Shown: piece by piece, positions 43,690-54,863 of the stretch | Position numbering within the stretch: position 1 is the first letter of the stretch | Layout: each line of letters opens with the position of its first letter | Assembly (NCBI RefSeq): GCF_963855985.1 | Contig: NC_087106.1 | Coordinates: forward strand, 4,881,001 to 4,945,000 | Reading direction: 5' to 3' | Source: Ostrinia nubilalis | Taxonomy: Eukaryota > Arthropoda > Insecta > Lepidoptera > Crambidae | Length of the DNA: 64,000 nt | Made by a program: the position numbers and the translations under genes | The notes under the pieces: model-generated | Databases searched by the model: none | What the model saw: the letters and a program-made list of their open reading frames with translations, nothing else | What the model was told of the DNA's origin: nothing

Positions 43690-44290
43690 TTAGGGCTCTT
43701 TTACACGGCGCAATCCAGTTTTGCGGTATCCAGTAATGCAGAAACCCGCAAAACTGTCGTGTGACACGTGTGTTTAAAATTTCAAAAAACGGGGAACAAG
43801 CCCTTACAAGAGCAAAAAATGAATTCGATATTTTGCTGTAAAGGGAATTTTGATCTGGGGGCACGGCAGTGCCCCCACCAAGTCGAGCAAAAAAGCGGCA
43901 CGGCCGTACCATCCTTTTCTCGAAGCAATTCAGGCCATTTTCGACCGCCTGTAACTTCGTTGTGGATAAAACTAGAAGGCTGAATTTTCATTAGCTATGC
44001 AGGCATTGTAAAGACACGGTATATTTAAAATTTCATTCAATTTGAACCAGTAGTTTAAGAATTATAACGGGTCAAAGTTACTTAATTTTGTCACTCACTG
44101 ACTCACTGACTGACTCACCGATCATCAAAATTCTAAGGCACTTCTAGCAGACCTAGAAGCTTCAAATTTGGAATATAAGTAGTGTTTGGTGTATGAATCA
44201 AGGAAAAACTAAAATATTTGGGGGCACGGTAGTGCAACCGCCAAGTCGAGTAAAATTTTTCAATTTCGGTCCAGTTTTCTAGATACATAA
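43690..44290. repeat. Dispersed repeat with GGGGGCACGG(C/T)AGTG motif and (ACTCACTG)n tract
   Basis: gggggcacggcagtgccccc at 43858 can form a hairpin; gggggcacggtagtg at 44221 is a second, diverged copy, each followed by ccaagtcgag.aaaa. In between lies cactcactgactcactgact (44093-44117). Overlapping open frames on both strands are by-products. No TE class assigned. Confidence 0.6.
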
Positions 44291-44319
44291 CTGCTGTCTA
44301 CAAAATACAAAAAGAAATG

Positions 44320-44550
44320 AGATCCCATCAAAAACAATACTTGTCAAAAAAACCAAGTCTCGCAACTCAGTTGTTCTACGGTAAAAAGTTGTGAGATCCA
44401 TGTAATACCAAGTCCAGGCCAGGAAATCTTTAACGTTGTACATAAATTATTGACTTGGCCATCGCACTAAATAATTTAATTTACACGTGTTTTCAGTTAC
44501 GAGACTTGGTTTTTTTGACAAGTATTGTTTTTCATCAAAAATCCCATCGG
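44320..44550. mobile_element. MITE with AAAACAATACTTGTCAAAAA ends
   Basis: caaaaacaatacttgtcaaa, then aaaccaagtctcgcaact at the left, is matched in reverse complement by gagacttggtttttttgaca and agtattgtttttcatc at the right. tcccatc and gatggga lie just outside. The interior is non-coding. Confidence 0.75.
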
Positions 44551-44559
44551 ATTTGCTTT

Positions 44560-45150
44560 ATCGTGTAAAACTCTCCAGATAGAAAGAGGAAGGAGGTACT
44601 CATTTACACGAGTGTCGTGCAAGCTATCTTCTTCATCTTAGTTTTTTCTTATCAGCTAGTACAGATGTCATATCATAGCATAGAATATCCACAGATAGTG
44701 CTAATAGTAGTATATCTGCAAACGGATATACCTTAAACTGCAGATTTTTACCGATCACAATTTCACGATAAATATTTTGAGATTCTTCTCAAAAATTTAC
44801 TTAAAACCAAGCCTGATTTATTTAGTGGAAAAATCTTGTTTAAGCAGATGCCTAACAGATCAATAAGAAGAACAAAATATTTATAAATACTTACATCAAT
44901 CATAATTTACACGATTAGAGCCAAAAATAGTGTCATTTTTACCCTTATTTGTCCCGCAATCATCATCGCAACAGCACACATTAGCCTATACATTTTTGTT
45001 GCATAATAGCCTGTATTACAATGAAGCAAGACGCCACTGTGTCTAGCTAGTTATGCTGCCTGTACATTCCCATCCGCATACCGGCAGAGGAATCACCGCT
45101 TCCACGTCCGATGGCTGCGCGCGCGCAGGACAGAGGGTTCATAACTGGGG
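44560..45150. other. No gene seen
   Basis: No recognised element. A CG-rich patch (ctgcgcgcgcgcagg) lies at about 45114-45130. Confidence 0.35.
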
Positions 45151-45505
45151 CATGCAACGAGCGGACTTCCTCGGACCTTGCCAGAGGTCACGGGTCATTT
45201 AGAATTTAGATGTATGTATCTTTCAGCAGAGAGATGACGACTCCTTCTATCGTGTATGCTGTAATGTTTGATTGAAGTGGAACAAAAGAGGTGACCATTT
45301 CAGAGAATCTTTATCTGAGGCATGCAACGAGCCGACTTCCTCGGACCTTGCCAGAGGTCACGAGTCATTTAGATGGCGCACAGAGATGTGACCACTTCTT
45401 CTATATCTTTCAGCAGAGAGATGACGACTCCTTCTATCGTATATGCTGTATTTTTTGGTTTAAGTGGAACCAAAGAGGTGACCATTTTAGAGAGTTCTTA
45501 TGGGG
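45151..45505. repeat. Tandem duplication, 170-bp period
   Basis: catgcaacgagcggacttcc (45151) and catgcaacgagccgacttcc (45321) start two copies. Both contain tcggaccttgccagaggtca, atctttcagcagagagatga and gaggtgaccattt. Copy 2 has an extra agatggcgcacagagatgtg. Not recognised as a known element. Confidence 0.85.
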
Positions 45506-46660
45506 CAGCATGGCTTGGCACCCGATTCGAAGATGAAAGATATTAGTAGGAATCAGCTATATGATACCAATGCAACATACAACGTTGTTCTGAGTGTTCT
45601 GACGTCATCGTTTAAAAAACCGTAACCGTTTTCGCGCGCCTTAAATGAGGAGAAAATGTTACAAAATCGTTTCTGAATGTATGGTGTAGTAATACTAAAT
45701 CAGGGAAACGCATCCCCAAGGACCATGGCGTCGTCACGGGTGGCTCGGCGCCGCCGGCCGTGCAGGATGCGGGGACACCGCCGGATTAATTACACAATTG
45801 TCTCTGGAAACAATTAAGTGTCACCGTGTACGTATCAGAAGTTTTAACGCTCAGAACAGCTCAGCTCAGTACAGTTTTTAGAGAGCACACGGAAACTTGC
45901 TTGAATGTAACAGTCGCTGTATTTGTGATTTTTTGTTGTGTTACTCTGCTTAAAATGATTATTTTAATCATTACTTTGGCAATAATCACCTGCAGCTCTG
46001 TCTACCTGGCATCAAATAGGTAGGTACATATATTTCAATAGCGGTCGTTAAACCAACTGTGAGTTTGCAGCAAAAAATATTAACTTTTAGTCAACTCAAA
46101 TCAATCACGGTTTTCCAGTTTTTCAGACATAAAAATGTCTCAACCTTGCCAAATCTCAACTCTACAATACAATACATCACTCTATTTTTTGTTTAGACAA
46201 TATTACAGATTAATAAACTATCCGCTTCATGAAATACTATGTCAACCGTATCGTCTTCCACAGATTCTAAATGCAAATCAATCGGACCCCAAAATAGCAA
46301 TGGCTGCCAACTCGTCCGCTCATCCTCAACCATATCCTCCCATTGTCCATGGTCTGTGAGGCGAAACTCACAAACTGGTCACAAAGGATCGTCTCGGCTG
46401 ATTGCTCCTGTATGGTTCATGAGGCTACAATTTCAATGGGTGAGGCAAAAAAACTGTTAAATGTTGGTGACTTCTAAAATGAGAGGATATCCGCGCATTG
46501 GTTGAGGAATGGGGAAAAAATAAGGGTGAAACAAGCATCACAGGCGTTTTCCTGTGTCATAAGACACTAACCTTTTTGTACGAGCCACAAATACGTTTCA
46601 GTCACACAGTCAGGTTAGAAAAAACGTAATCCAAAACAATGATCTTAGGTACTTTATCAA
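45506..46660. other. No supported gene; one GC-rich short frame
   Basis: A GC-rich patch at about 45715-45790 contains an ATG in a good context (accatgg at 45722-45728) and a 30-codon, arginine-rich frame ending at 45817. Nothing else supports it. Other frames near 46135-46460 lack recognisable domains. Confidence 0.3.
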
Positions 46661-46808
46661 TTAGGCTGGGTTGCACCATCTTACTTTAACTTTGACAAAC
46701 GTCAAAAATCTGTCAAACTCCATACAAAAGTTAACGGTAACTATAACGATAACCGGTGGGTTATCGTTATAGTTACCGTTAAAAATAGGTGGTGCAACTC
46801 AGCCTTAA
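46661..46808. mobile_element. GGCTGAGTTGCACC MITE, internally palindromic copy
   Basis: ttaggctgggttgcaccatc at the left and ggtggtgcaactcagcctta at the right. The interior has ggtaactataacgataaccg followed directly by its mirror gtgggttatcgttatagtta, a duplicated right half that makes a hairpin. Confidence 0.82.
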
Positions 46809-47389
46809 AGAATACAATTTTATAGCGCAAGGCTGGTTACTAGCAACAAAACTTTCGTGTTCTTAAAAAACGTTACGCACAGAAATCTAATGTGTTGACA
46901 ATAGCTCCAATACAGAAACCACAGACGCATTCAATGAGCGTAAAAAATCTAAAAAAGAACTTAAATAACAATCTACACCGATTAACAATGGAAACAAGAC
47001 AAATGTCAGTTAATAAGGTTTAACTGATAAATTGGAGGCCAATTCATGGCTATTACTTAATCGAAATATATCGTGGAGAATTAGCGCCCGCATGCTGTCG
47101 GCTTGGTGGACTGACGGCATCCCTCTCGATATTGTCTTCAGTCAATTTACATATCCAGTGAACAACTTGTCCAATTGGACACGACGAGACAAACGCTTAC
47201 TCACTTGAAATAAGGACACGTTTGAAACAAAAATGTAGATGTGCAATGAACTGACGAAATTGCAAGGATCTGGGCATGTCAAGTTTAATCATGGATACAA
47301 TGCTGTTGCAAATAATATCAAACAATGTACTTTTTAATGAGATATGTAGATTTTTAACTTTTAACTTGTGTTATCCTAGGACATTCTTA
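46809..47389. other. No gene seen
   Basis: AT-rich, unrecognised; leads into the LINE 3' end at 47390. Confidence 0.35.
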
Positions 47390-47947
47390 TTTCAAAATCA
47401 AAAAAAATCAAAATCAAAAGTATTTATTCAGTTTAGACCACAAGTGGCACTTATGAACGTCAAAATTATTATAGAAAATAATAAAAAAGAAAAGTTAGCC
47501 CTTATGGGGCACTTTACATGTCTCCTTATCTTTTGGGCCCTACCAGCGCTTCGAGACAAACATATGGCAAGTGCTGAGAAGAAACGCCGGAACAAACTCA
47601 GTCACCACTAATTGCCGAGAAATATCTAACGCTAAGAATAACCAAATTCGAGTACATCAAATATGTGCAGACTGAACTGACCACGCATCCTTGTCATCAA
47701 TATAGTCTCGAACCTTGTAGTACCCTTTGGACATAAGGGTATTTTTTATATGTATCTTAAATTTGTTTATTGGTAATTCGACAAGGTTGTGTGGTATTTT
47801 GTTAAATATGGTAATACATTTCCCCAAGAATGAATTACCTATTTTATGCAACCTAAAAGATGGAACAGCAAGTTTATTCTTATGTCTCGTGTTAAATGAG
47901 TGGACGTCGCTTTTCTTCCCAACTAATATTATAAATGCGAAAGTAAC

Positions 47948-47980
<33 letters not shown>

Positions 47981-48497
47981 TACGCTTTCCCGCTTAAACC
48001 TCGCAACCGATTTTGATGAAATTTGGCATAGAGATAGTTTGAGTCCCGGGAAAGAACATAGGATAGTTTTTATCCCGGTTTTTGAAACAGGGACGCGCGC
48101 GATAAAGTTTTTCTGTGACAGACAAAATTCCACGCGGGCGAAGCCGCGGGCGGAAAGCTAGTAGTAAATAAATGTACATGTTTACGGACATACATAATGT
48201 TATCAAATATATATTGCGAAGCCACAGTCAATATATTGATTTCTTTAAAAACTTCTCTAAGCGAGTCACGTGGTTTAAGACCGTATATTGCCCGAACAGC
48301 TCTTTTCTGTAAAATGAAAATTGATTCTATGTCTGCTGCTGAGCCCCACAGTAAAAGACCATAAGACATAATACTATGAAAATAACTAAAATATACAAGC
48401 CTTGCTGTTTCAACATCAGTCAAGTTTCTGATCTTTCTCACCGCAAAGGCAGCTGAACTAAGTCTTCCCGCCAAGGCAGCAATATAATTTTCTCACC
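47390..48497 (-). mobile_element. 5'-truncated LINE (CR1/jockey-like), copy 1, split by a Helitron
   Basis: The minus-strand frame from about 48497 reads ENYIAALAGRLSSAAF, then LVYFSYFHSIMSYGLLLWG, LQKRAVRAIYGL and KEINILTVASQYIF: the RT thumb and C-terminal region typical of jockey/CR1 LINEs. The Helitron at 47927-48161 interrupts it; beyond, KLAVPSFRLHKIGNSFLGK, HNLVELPINKFK and MSKGYYKVRDY continue to a stop at 47657. The 3' UTR (ctgagaagaaacgccggaac, gccctaccagcgcttc) runs to a (TTTTGA)n tail at 47390-47420. Confidence 0.88.
47927..48161 (+). mobile_element. Non-autonomous Helitron inserted in the LINE ORF
   Basis: It starts TCCCAACTAATATTATAAAT, then a (GTCT)n tract, and ends in the CG hairpin aagccgcgggcggaaag, then CTAG. 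Removing it rejoins the LINE frame exactly (HVHLFT then KKSDVHSF) with no added base, so the insertion made no target duplication. The host dinucleotide is TT, not the usual AT. Same family as 30121 and 35169. Confidence 0.92.
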
Positions 48498-48499
48498 TA

Positions 48500-49015
48500 G
48501 CTAAATCAAATCAAATCAAATAGTTTATTAAAACTAAAAAAACTCAATAAAACTCATTTATTTCTGTAAATAGGCTTAAAAAAAGCACTTTTACACGTCC
48601 CAGTATTAACCCTACCACTGCTTCAGGACAATAAATGGGCCAGTGCTGAGAAGAAGCAGCGCAAGAAACTCAGTCACTATTGTCAGCCTCTTTTTCAAAG
48701 GTTTACATGCTTTAAAATGTACAAAGTTATAAATATTTATTTATGCGAGCTAGGCAGTAAAGTATCCCAAACATTTTTATCTTTTAAATAATCATCGACT
48801 TTATAGTAGCCCTTTTTCATTAAGGTACTTTTAATATGTGCTTTGAATTTATGAATGGGTAGTTCTACAACAGTTTGTGGTAATTTATTAAAGAATTTAA
48901 TACATTTTCCCATAAATGAATTACCAATCTTATGCAATCTGAAATTTGGAACGGCAAGTTTATTTTTGTTTCTTGTTATATTCAGTACATAGGTCCTTTC
49001 CAGGTTCCAGGGCAT
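48500..49015 (-). mobile_element. 5'-truncated LINE, copy 2
   Basis: The minus-strand frame 49015-48737 reads KLAVPNFRLHKIGNSFMGK, TVVELPIHKFKAHIKSTL and KKGYYKVDDYL, the same C terminus as copy 1. A 3' UTR (ttctcagcactggcccattt on the minus strand) follows, and an (ATTTG)n-like tail at 48505-48525. Its tail abuts the truncated start of copy 1. Confidence 0.88.
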
Positions 49016-49140
49016 TTATACACGTCCCAAAAGCTGGTGCCTTACCACCACTTCGGGACAACATAATATGGGCTGGTGCTGAGAAGAAGTGGCGAAAGAA
49101 ACTCACCTTTGTCAGCCTCTTTTTCAAATCAAATATAAGT
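49012..49140 (-). mobile_element. LINE 3' UTR, copy 3
   Basis: acacgtcccaaaagctggtg, ttcgggacaacataatatgg and gtgctgagaagaagtggcga match the 3' UTR of copy 2, with tail tcaaatcaaa at 49123-49133. It has no coding part. It lies directly next to copy 2 in the same orientation. Confidence 0.75.
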
Positions 49141-49223
49141 GCGACCTAGGCAGGTAAAGTTCACGCACTCTCATCATGGCATCGTATACGGATAGATACC
49201 TAGATGCTAGTATTGCTAGTATC

Positions 49224-49398
49224 CAACAACAATGTATGGTCTGCCGTTGACCAATCATCAAATGCAAAGTACCAACTCTACAAATAAAGTCTTATCCATG
49301 AATAAACCATCAACAACAATGTATGGTCTGCCGTTGACCAATCATCAAATGCAAAGTACCAACTCTACAAATAAAGTCTTATCCATGAATAAACCATC
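49224..49398. repeat. Perfect tandem duplication, 87-bp unit
   Basis: caacaacaatgtatggtctg begins at 49224 and again at 49311; all 87 bases appear identical through aataaaccat. It is either a very recent duplication or an assembly error. Confidence 0.92.
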
Positions 49399-49672
49399 AC
49401 GTTAACATTGACTTGCATCAACGCAAATGGTTCTAATGCGCTTTCTACGGTCACTTCTAGCTTTACACGTTTACGACTTCTCAGTACGGCAAGTAGACAA
49501 TAAACACACACGCGTCGCACCAAACTCAGTTTCTGGGTAAATGATTTAAATAGGCGCACGCGCACGCATAGGCTTACTTACTTGTGCATTGTGCAACTGT
49601 TGAAATGATCAATGGATAAATTGTTCCTTACATGATGCTCTAAGCTTAATGTAATAATATACATAATAATTA

Positions 49673-49875
49673 CTAGCGGCCGCCCGCGACTTCGTGCCCG
49701 TGGACCCCGTTATACCCCCTTAGGGGTTGAATTTTGCAAAATTCCGTCTTAGTGAGCACCTACATTCTAAAAATAACCCCCATGCAAAAGAGACTCCTAG
49801 CACTTGTAGTTTCTGAGATTTCGTGATGAGTGAGTGAGTCAGTGACTTTTCGCTTTTATATGTATATATAGATAG
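49673..49875 (-). mobile_element. Helitron-like element, 3' end preserved
   Basis: The plus strand begins a|ctagcggccgcccgcgac, then ttcgtgcccgtggaccccgt, close to the end at 3553. It runs into gatgagtgagtgagtcagtg and a (TATA/GATA) stretch. The 5' terminus is not clear. Confidence 0.55.
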
Positions 49876-50281
49876 ATAGCAGATTTGGATAAACATAAGT
49901 AGCCTCTAAAAGTCCATGCCATACTCTCATTGGACTCTATAGAGACCAACTTGCTTACCAGTCCATTATTTATCCTGAAAATGTAATTTTAGGCCTATGT
50001 ATGTGTCGCAGTGAGATAGATAAAGCCGTAATATAGGTATATCCCTAGGGATATAATTATATGTATACCGTAACATAGTTATATGAAAGCGATTCATTAC
50101 TATCTCACTAGGAATATAGTTATAAAACGGCCCAAGTTTAGTGATATACTTATATTAGGTACTAGATTAAGTTTAGTGAAATAGCTAGTGAAGTCATAAA
50201 ATTGGAACATCAGTTGGTATCCTGAAAGATTGGTTACCCAGAAATGCAATACAGCTTTCAAACATTACGTACGTATTGACG
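49876..50281. other. No gene seen; short palindrome
   Basis: tatccctagggata at 50040-50053 is palindromic, and gatatagtta-type words nearby repeat on both strands (50060-50160); this may be a MITE without clear ends. Confidence 0.35.
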
Positions 50282-50476
50282 TCGTGACTGAGTTTGTTCC
50301 GGCGTTTCTTCTCAGCACTTGCCATATGTTTGTCTCGAAGCGCTGGTAGGGCCCAAAAGATAAGGAGACATGTAAAGGCTACCTTTTCTTTTTTTATTAT
50401 TTACTATATTTTGACGTTCATAAGTGCCACATGTGGTCTAAACTGAATAAATATACTTGATTTTGATTTTGATTTT
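50282..50476 (+). mobile_element. LINE 3' UTR (47390 family), plus strand
   Basis: gagtttgttccggcgtttct, gcgctggtagggcccaaaag and ttgacgttcataagtgccac match the 3' UTR of copy 1 at 47390 in reverse. It ends in tgattttgattttgatttt. Confidence 0.8.
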
Positions 50477-51233
50477 ATAGTAGGATGACCTGTGGCCGAA
50501 ATAATGATTATGAAACTGCCACCCTATGTGTACCGAAATGCGGTCAAATAAATACCTACATTATTTATTGCACAGGAAAGATTAAAACGTGCACAATTAA
50601 TTTTCAGAATACCGTTCATATTGAGAATACAAGAGATCACGTCTAATAAACTAATTAATTATAAATTTAATTGTGGATGATCATAATGTGCTCGTACCGT
50701 TCCTATTTATTTTTTAATTGAACAATAATTGAAAAGCTAATAGTCATTACTCGTTTTTATACTTCAATCATAATATTGGTTTTAATAAGTCTGAAATCAA
50801 CTGTAAAGTACATTATATTGAAATAAATGTTGAAAATTAACCTTCCGTTAATTCCCGTATAAGAAAATGTTTTCAGTTATTTTTTTACTTAATTTAAAGC
50901 GAAACGATCGCGTTATCGATTCCATAACATTTGTCACATTGTCTACAGAATCGGGCTGGATTTAGTCCTTTAAAAGTCAGGTCCACATTGAAGGCATGAA
51001 ACAAACACAGGACAGTGCCAATCCATGTATGGAAGTTGGACCAAATGCTGCCCAGAACAGACGCCTTGAATGCATTAAGTTTAATACTAAGGTTCATAAT
51101 TATTATAACCAAGGTGGAGAGGAAAGGAGGTGTGTAACCAATCAGATTTCGTTATTTCCACATCACCTCTCTGCTTTGGAGGAAACTAGGCCTTATTAGT
51201 TTAAAATATAGGGATTTAAGACAATAATAAACT
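50477..51233. other. No gene seen
   Basis: AT-rich. Opposed short frames at 50894-51199 have no recognisable domain. Confidence 0.35.
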
Positions 51234-51459
51234 CACACTCGTATTCACAAAGGTTGCTTGCTTAAGTGAAGCAGCAAATCGAACGCACAGCGTTCAATAG
51301 AGCTCTGTGATTGGTTCGTGTGTCACCATGTGCGTCCACGCGCACTGTGAAACCTCATAGTATTATTTGTGAATACGGGCGTGTAATTGTTTCGTCTGTG
51401 ACCCTGTGCGTCCACGCGCACTGTGAGACCTCATAGTAATATTTGTGAATACGGGCGTC
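51234..51459. mobile_element. MITE of the CGTATTCACAAA family with a partial tandem second copy
   Basis: A full copy (cactcgtattcacaaaggtt to tatttgtgaatacgggcg) ends at about 51383. A second right half (gtgcgtccacgcgcactgtg to atttgtgaatacgggcgt) follows at about 51390-51459. Confidence 0.85.
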
Positions 51460-53059
51460 AGATTTGTATGCAATAAAAGTGCACGGTCATCTTCCATGCG
51501 CACGCGGCGGGTGATCCTGTTCTATTTTCAAATTGCCCCTGCACAGCGTCCGACAAGTGCTGGCCCTGATTTGATGCGTTTGTTTGAATGCGCTTCTATT
51601 TTTGAACGCACCGCCGTTAATTGTGCGCAAGAGTCGTTTGTGTTTTGTTTTCAGCTGGACTCTTTGACGTGTCTCCCTCAAGGGTCGGATTTAGGTCTGT
51701 TTACTGAAATGAAAACTGAAATATCTATAAATGATGCTATATTTTAAGATGTTTGCGTTTGCTTACAAGTAGCAGCTTATACTAGTAATTTCTGTAGATA
51801 AGTATTCGCGTCCTTTGACATAAATGCAGAAAATATACCAGTTGTAACCTTTTACAACTGCTAATTACCTATTTGATTGCTTTCAAAAACAGAACCAAGT
51901 GACGTCAAACGGCACACAAGAGTCTATGGAGACTTTTTCTCGGTCTACTACTATACAGGTTGGAATTTTTAGTGCTACCTGAAGAGAAAGTACTCTTATT
52001 ACTGTAGATAGAAAATTTTACTCAAAGAAAACATTCCTTTATTTTTGAAAAGAAAGAGAACTACATTCAAACATTTTCGGAGTCTATGGAGAAACAACGT
52101 TTTGCCAGCTGACTGTTGCCCGATCTCCTATTACAGACTTCACCTTTCTACCTTTAAATTACACCTGTGGGCAGGATAAAATGACAATATCCTTCGACCG
52201 TGCACTTGTAAGAGTTCGGGTCGGAAGCGCAAGCGTCAGTCGCCGCATCCGCGCGTGCGCCACCCTCGCTGTTAACTGCCACTTCCTTTGGCCGAAACTG
52301 TTGGTGTATTATTGTTTTTGGAGTTGACATTCATACAATATAGGATGGTTTGGTCTACAACATCTGAAATTATTTGAGACGCTGGTTCATATCTCACCGC
52401 TGCTGAAATATTATGGTGAACGCATATTTGAGACGCTGATTCAAACCCCACCTCTGAACTATTATGGTAAACGCATACTTAGTATTGTAACACAAGCATT
52501 TAGCTTACCACGATGGCTTAACGGGACTGTTAGTAAAGGCTTAATTCATGATGTTTTTTCGTTCCATGATTTTTGAAGCAAAAGGGAGGCACATCCTAAT
52601 TCTATTCAACCACTCTATTTTGGATTTTTAGTGTCAGAGAAGGATAAAAATCTTAATTCAGAGGAGATGAAATTTGCGTAGGAAACAGGCTAGGCAGGAA
52701 AATACAAACATCCATGCTCATGCACGAAGTAAGCAAATGCTTACACTTTATGATAGTATTTTTTATTGCCCAACCTGCGGACAGAATCTACAACTCGTAG
52801 CTTTTAGCTACAACAATTTCCCTACAGCATATTAAACAACAAACCGATTATTGTTTAATTATTATATTTGGATTCTAAAGTTCATAGCCATAAAGATGTA
52901 TAGATTACTTGTGAACAATTATAAGGCGTGGTAGCTCACAATAGTTACTATAATTATTTGATAGAATCATACATAACCTTACCCTTCAGTGCCTATAGTA
53001 CAATTAATTCACACTAAATAATAGCTATATCTGTACAGAAACTAGTAGCGCTACCAATA
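51460..53059. other. No supported gene; one dispersed repeat and a CpG-rich patch
   Basis: Bases 51980-52090 are the partner of 11750-11865. A CpG-rich patch at 52200-52305 (gggtcggaagcgcaagcgtc, cgcatccgcgcgtgcgccac) stands out from the AT-rich background and could be regulatory. Nothing else was recognised. Confidence 0.35.
51980..52090 (+). repeat. Dispersed repeat, partner of 11750-11865
   Basis: gatagaaaattttactcaaa, gaaaacattcctttattttt and gaaaagaaaga are the reverse complement of the 11.8-kb copy. Confidence 0.6.
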
Positions 53060-53130
53060 CAATCTGGAAATCATTAGGAGAGGCCTATAATTAGCAGTGA
53101 AAGTCCTGTGGCTGAAATGATGATGAACAG
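53060..53130 (+). mobile_element. RTE LINE 3' end scrap
   Basis: ctggaaatcattaggagagg, cctataattagcagtgaaag and tggctgaaatgatgatgaa are a diverged plus-strand copy of the RTE C terminus and tail. Confidence 0.65.
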
Positions 53131-54274
53131 AAACTGACTCAAACATTGAAAGAATTCTAATGATAAAAATAAGGTAATTATGACCGTATTATGAAATGGC
53201 GATCAAAACTTGATTCAAATAAAAGGATAGATTCAAGCTTGTCATTAACTGCTAGGTATATTTGGACTGACAGGCTGTAAGTAAGCAGATTTTTTTTACA
53301 TAACTTAAAAAAAGAATTAGTGTAGGGAAAATTGCTTCGTTCTTCAATTCACTACTAAAGTACACATAAACACACACACAAAGTGCACATAACATGCCCT
53401 AACACAAAAACATGGGAACAAAGATGCAACTTCGTAGGTACCTACCTATAAATAGAAAACTATTAGCCTGGTGTACAAATTCATTGATGTTGTCCTTCCC
53501 TTCCAAACGTAGCTGCTAATGGGAATTGCGAGGAAGATAAATGCACCGTTCAAGGATCTATATTACGCATGAAGGATTTAAGGGCTAAGGATGTCAAAAG
53601 TCAGAAAATCTATACATACTTCATAAAATAAATGCGAAAGTGTCTGTCTGTTATGTTTAAACGCCTCCACCAATTTTAATGTAGAAATAGATGGGACCTT
53701 ATTTTATGGGAATACCTAGTTACCTAACTTCAGTTGCTAAATAAAACCTCTCCGCTAACTCTACTAAAAATTTCAGCTCCTGTAGTGAGACTACATGATA
53801 TGATGATGATGATACTTTCATTATTATTAGTTCTATAATGAGCTTCAATGCAATATTTTCAAAATAATTACCAGATAGCAAGTCAATCCTTTTGATCTTT
53901 TTAGACCTTGACAACTTGCGAATATCTGAAAAAAACAAACACTTATCGGACCAATAACTGTTGATAAAATCTAGACTAAAAAAAATACATGGTCGGCTTA
54001 GTTCTTTTGCAATACTAACGCTAAAAATTTGATAAGGCGGCGCAAGCAATAATGGCTTGATATCCCAATCTCTGTAAGATATGTGCGATGAGAAACAATA
54101 ATAAAACAATACTTAAGTGTGTATAATACATATAGGATAAGTATGAACAAATTATGTAGAGCTAACTGTCAAAATGCGACTCCCCTTAAGATTTTGTTTG
54201 TCAATAGGAACCTATACCTTACCTAATGTCGTTTGTTCGTCTACTTTCATTTATTTTAAAGAACTAAAAAATTC
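53131..54274. other. No supported gene
   Basis: A 129-codon frame on the minus strand (54109-53720) is low-complexity and hydrophobic with no recognised domain; it is not called. A Helitron-like 5' scrap (aataaatgcgaaagtgtctg) lies at about 53628. Confidence 0.35.
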
Positions 54275-54400
54275 ATAAATGTGGCAGGAAGGCACTGGAT
54301 GCAGACCGCTACCAACCAGTCATTCAAGAAATCATTGGGAGAGGCCTATGTTCAGCAGTGAACGTCATATGGCTGAAATGATGATGATGACTATTCTTTG
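54275..54400 (+). mobile_element. RTE LINE 3' end
   Basis: atgtggcaggaaggcactgg, atgcagaccgctaccaacca and attgggagaggcctatgttc encode the RTE C-terminal peptide, then ggctgaaatgatgatgatga. 5' truncated. Confidence 0.72.
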
Positions 54401-54863
54401 CTTGCAAGGACTCGTTGGTGACAACCTTATCCAGGGCTATTTTAACCTGTACCTCCGTCACAGTCTGCGCGCCAGGGAACTGCAATAAAACCATAACTTT
54501 CTGCGTCCGCGCACTTTTACTCTTAAAACCGCTTTTGTGGGGAAAGTTTTACAGTTTCAATACTATTCAGTTTAGTATCGAAAGGATTTCTTGATCCATG
54601 GTTTCGTAAAATATTTTTTGATCCATGGTTTTTATTTATAAAATGTTATGTTTTGGACAAATTGTGGACTTACCTATCTTTTGCAAATGACATTGGGAAC
54701 TTTTTGCCCCACTTTTCGAAAAGTAGCGGACACAAACGAAACCTATCCCAGATGATACATACTAATATCCAATGAATTTCCGTGCATTTTTTTTTTCTCT
54801 CTTATATGGGAATATTGAGAAAATGAAGTTTTAATATTTTATTTTACATTTAGGTAACATTTT

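Noticed and set aside
53720..54109. 129-codon minus-strand frame
   Set aside because: Low-complexity hydrophobic and serine-rich sequence with no recognised motif or splice context.
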